From Solicoccozyma terricola (Eukaryota > Basidiomycota > Tremellomycetes > Filobasidiales > Piskurozymaceae): 64,000 nucleotides of DNA. The notes under the pieces were generated by a model. That model was not told where the DNA came from and made no database searches. It saw only the letters and a list, made by a program, of their open reading frames with translations. Both the position numbers and the translations under genes were made by a program. Positions 58,901 to 64,000 of this stretch are shown piece after piece. The DNA is taken from contig BCLD01000015.1 in the NCBI GenBank assembly GCA_001600875.1, positions 227,862 to 291,861 on the forward strand. Reading direction: 5' to 3'. Every line of letters starts with the position of its first letter. The first letter of the stretch is position 1.

Positions 58901-59029
58901 CACCTCTCCTACTCTGATGAGACCCGCTTCGACATCTGTAGGGAGTTCACCGAATCCATAAGCGGGAGGGAGAGCGGGATTTGCAGAACGGGTACGAGAA
59001 GTGGGTGGAAGCGGGAGGAGGATTGTCAT
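55938..59029 (-). CDS. NAD-dependent histone deacetylase, HST3/HST4-type sirtuin
   Basis: Class I sirtuin. Start MTILLPLPPTSRTRSANPAL (59029). The N-terminal Rossmann motif VIVIAGAGISTPAIPDFRSS is split by an intron (about 58865). Then FSTKMGAAGIRSGKDLFDIK, YTVSQRLLVQHPSISSLKPL and LLRVYTQNIDGLEGKAGLDC (catalytic QNID). A long insertion follows, then CVPLHGLLHELHCTLCSHSV (catalytic His in PLHG; first zinc Cys pair) with CPSCQ (second pair), LRASVVLYGEEH, LIVAGTTLHIPGVKRMIKE and FPVRTIFLNMDPP. The long C-terminal tail has KRKAVDEEP, KPPRTPVKT and a 25-residue tandem duplication (DNA 56207-56354). HST3/4-type enzymes remove H3K56 acetylation. The insertion between the QNID and LHG parts is over 200 residues and unusual. 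The stop is 42 bp from the convergent ROT2 stop. Confidence 0.9.
56207..56354 (-). repeat. 75-bp tandem duplication inside the sirtuin coding sequence
   Basis: 56207-56279 and 56282-56354 match over 73 nt with a single difference (G at 56261, A at 56336), a period of 75. In the protein this repeats a 25-residue unit containing QGDYRCFLQPHPGSRT. The near-identity indicates a recent event. Confidence 0.95.
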
Positions 59030-60024
59030 CTTTCAGAATATGAGACGTGAGGAGTGGGCGTGGGAGTGGGAGTGGGGGGAATGGTGAGGTGGAGAGATTG
59101 AGTGCTTCCGTTCAGATCATCCTCTTCGAAGAGTTGTGTGCGTTCATGAGCGAGCCGTTGTACAGCGAGAGATGAGATGTATAGCGAGGCGGGGGATTGT
59201 TTACGGAAGCTGGAAAGAGCACTTGTTTTGATTTCCTTCTCTTTCGGCGGTGGTGGTGTCGAACGCCAAACGCAGTGGTGACGGCGCAGTCTGGTGTGAT
59301 TGGATGTGACGATGGGTATATTGCCTATCAGCTAGTCTTTGTAGATGCAGTGCAGGTTGGCGAGGGGATGTAATGCTGATGTCGTCGATGATGTTGAACA
59401 AACCGGGGGTCGATGTTTTCGTTTTCCTCCTTTTGTTTGTTGATTTGGCATCTCTCATGATACATTTCACTGCATATACTCAATTCAATCAAAGCTGTCT
59501 CATGGCCTCTCTCAACAGCCCCATATGACCATCTACCATCCCCACGACTGCTCTGCCACTCTCCTGTACCCCTCCCTCCATCAGGGTCCCGACGCCACCT
59601 CCCAAGCGTCGGCCATCATTCATATACCATTTCCGCAGCAATCCACTCCGAACGAAAGAGTTCGATGTTTCGCATGCAACTCTGTTCGTACGGCTGCTGG
59701 GTAGATGGCTCCAACGCTCAAAGGTCGGATAGCATTGTTCTGAGTCTACCACGCTGCACATGCATGTCGCTGTGATCTGATCTCTCGATGCCATCGCACT
59801 CGTCCTCCTGTCATGACCATCCCCGCTCCTTCTGCCGGCCCGAGTGGAGGTCTCCGAGTCGTCGTTCCATACAGCTCAGATTCAAACGTAGTCCCTCTCA
59901 ACATCGCATCCACGGCCATCCTCACCACCACCACCACCACCACCACCACCTCTCCGTCGAACTCCCTCATATCTGCAAGTACGATTCGGAACCACTGAAC
60001 GAGGTCGTCCATCTTCAACGTTGA
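59030..60024. promoter_or_regulatory. divergent region between sirtuin and NPY1
   Basis: About 995 bp with a (CCA)n/(CAC)n microsatellite at 59925-59951. An open frame at 59813-59998 (MTIPAPSAGPSGGLRVVVPY) crosses the repeat and is followed by a donor-like GTACGA, but I cannot connect it to a gene. Nothing else is supported. Confidence 0.4.
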
Positions 60025-62294
<2,270 letters not shown>

Positions 62295-62952
62295 GATCGT
62301 GCAATCCCTTCACGTCGTCTCTGTGACTATCGCAAATGCATGAGTTGTACCAGTTGTGTCAGTCCATACAGCAAGTAAATAGCTAGTAGAGATGCGGCCC
62401 GGATATGGATATCGTCAACCTCTGCAGAAACAACAGGACATTCTACTCCGATGAGCTGATTTGAAGGAGGCCAAGAATCCGAAGAAACATTGGCAATGCT
62501 TCACGGTCTCAAATACCACTGCTTGATCGAAAGCCCAGCCTTGGCTTGTTAATGTACACAATCAACCAAATGAATATGACCCGCTGTCCTTCAGCCTACG
62601 ACGACAACTCCATTGCATTAAATCGAGAACACTATCATTAATACATTACGGAAATCTTCCACGCTCGATCCAACTTATTAAATATCCAACTATTTCTTGA
62701 GGTTTTTCCCACTCATCATGATACCAAACCAAGTTCATTTCCTCACAATCACTTCCAATTAAAAGAAAAAAAAGAAAAAACAAGAGCATAAAGACGCATC
62801 GACAACAAGAGACAAAGAAATTTGAAGAGAAAAGCATAAGCCGTCTTTTCCGAGAAACTCATAAAGCGCCAGACGTTTCGGGTGTTCGTTCCTTCGTGTG
62901 TTTCCAAATCAGGCGGGGGGTTTGGCGGTAGCGGTGCACGCTATCTCCCTTC
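62295..62952. other. convergent intergenic region, AT-rich
   Basis: 658 bp between the NPY1 stop and the next minus-strand gene. It is AT-richer than its surroundings (62560-62860, with an A-rich GAAAAAAAAGAAAAAA-like stretch at 62761-62781). Probably 3' untranslated sequence of both genes; no gene was seen. Confidence 0.4.
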
Positions 62953-64000
62953 CTACGAACTACCAACGAGTGGAGCGCGTTCTTCGTCATGTAAGATTGA
63001 CCTTCCAGCTCTGAACGTCGTACTATCCCCCCGGGAAAACACCCACCATCAGCCTCCCTCCCTCTCTTTTCTTGGATTACCCAATGAAAACTCACTAGAC
63101 ACTCTTAATGAGAGCGAACAAACTCAAGATGAAGAATGCCAACGCACTCCAGTGTACGAAAGCGGAACGATGGACGGTTTGATGGATGAAGATTGCAAAT
63201 AGTGCCCATGTGAGGACCTTGGGGAAGAAGGAGGAGGAGGAGGAGGAGGAGGAGGAAAAGATCAGTTGCTTGAAGAGATGGGCGGGGGATTGAGGGAGAG
63301 AGGAGCACTTACAGCTGCACCAGCTGCATCACCTTCACTGCTAGCAAATGCATAGGCAGTAGCAGTAGCCTCCAAAAAGACCTTTCAAACCCCATGTCAA
63401 ATCCACCACCAGTTAGTTCTTCTATACAATTTTTCCCCCCGGTGCTCTGAGGAATTTCAGAGACTTTGGAAGAAAAAACACTCACAAACGCCAAAAAGAC
63501 GAAGATCTTGGTGAATATCCCGGCTTTATGGTGTTGAGCGTCCACTCCGAAAGCTTGGAAGCCACTGACGATCACGAGTACGATGGTCCCTACCGGCAGA
63601 ACCCCCCATGCGCAGGTCATCAGCACCCTTCGCGGAACCACCCAACCAGCCAATAAAAAGAAACGGCAAAAACTCACAACCATGCCATAGCGAAAACGGT
63701 AGATGGACGAACAACTCTTGTGCAAGACTTTCAGATTTATGTTGAGTCTTGACGATGTAATAGCATTGAGATACAGCAGCTGATACGAGGAGGGATAAGA
63801 TGAATGCTACGATGTAGTCTGTGGGATGTGAGGCAGAAGAGACAAGTAAGGGTTAAAAGGACATTGATTTCGTTGTGGGGAGAAGGGAAAAATTTCTGTA
63901 CTAACGTTCTCGTCCCCAGACGTAGGTGTAGACTGCGTTGAGTACACCAAGGAGAGCGAATCGCCATGAGAGACCGTCAACGATGATTGATTTACCCTTT
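62953..64000 (-). CDS. multi-pass membrane protein, unknown family (5' end beyond window)
   Basis: Minus-strand exons join in frame from the right edge: [20 protein letters not shown] with [10 protein letters not shown] (TM), [20 protein letters not shown] (TM), [51 protein letters not shown] (TM), [40 protein letters not shown] and [20 protein letters not shown] (TM). After KSV the sequence reads TA|GTGAGT. Unspliced it stops at 63095. Spliced to an acceptor at about 63034 it continues [20 protein letters not shown] and stops at 62953-62955, which I prefer. At least six membrane helices. It resembles conserved fungal integral membrane proteins of unknown role, but I do not recognise the family. 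Confidence 0.7.

Noticed and set aside
59746..60018. Minus-strand frame with a poly-Val run and plus-strand frame with poly-Thr
   Set aside because: Both are readings of the CCA/CAC microsatellite; neither has family motifs or a supported gene structure.

Overview
The window is nuclear DNA of a basidiomycete fungus, most likely a tremellomycete yeast related to Cryptococcus, Kwoniella or Saitozyma. The evidence is the density of short introns (mostly 50-80 nt, GTNNGT...AG), often five to ten per gene, compact gene spacing, and gene content: Pma1-type proton ATPase with an acidic insertion, HST-type sirtuin, SGF73, HGH1 and NPY1. I see no transposon, rRNA, tRNA or CRISPR array. There are short runs of N at 11546, 51994-52058, 60254 and 60284-60285, all in or beside G/C homopolymers. 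The species is inferred from gene structure and protein style, not from a database search.

Layout. 1-408: 3' end of an MFS drug transporter. 764-5282: a microbial rhodopsin (minus) diverging from a TspO/MBR gene (plus), followed by a second tandem TspO copy. 5770-8401: ceramide synthase. 8594-9669: VTC1-like DUF202 protein. 9972-12788: SAC7-type RhoGAP (minus), diverging across a G-rich promoter from a Zn2Cys6 transcription factor (14048-17597). 17744-20167: RCC1 Ran-GEF (minus). 21124-24366: large disordered protein. 24465-27943: acyl-CoA oxidase (minus). 28392-30160: unknown coiled protein, followed by unplaced exons. 30990-32192: unknown basic protein (minus). 33262-37615: PMA1. 37909-44202: three mitochondrial genes in a row (MRPS9, ISM1, COX20). 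44386-46445: HGH1 (minus). 46654-47779: PDCD5. 47943-49987: SGF73. 50474-51947: VAP/SCS2. 52308-55895: glucosidase II alpha. 55938-59029: HST-type sirtuin (minus). 60025-62294: NPY1 Nudix hydrolase. 62953 to the right edge: 5'-truncated membrane protein (minus).

Most genes are housekeeping, and neighbours mostly do not form pathways. The exception worth attention is the left end. There a retinal-binding opsin with an unusual histidine-rich N-terminus shares a 463-bp divergent promoter with a TspO-family membrane protein, and a second TspO copy lies beside it. TspO proteins bind porphyrins and sterols and in some bacteria respond to light and oxygen. A light- or tetrapyrrole-linked membrane module is therefore a reasonable but untested inference. 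Two sequence-level patterns also recur: long poly-C tracts on the sense strand of introns, and the palindrome TCACGTGA in the promoters of several divergent gene pairs.

Exon boundaries were placed by eye from canonical splice sites, reading-frame continuity and family resemblance. Gene-level calls are firmer than individual exon ends.
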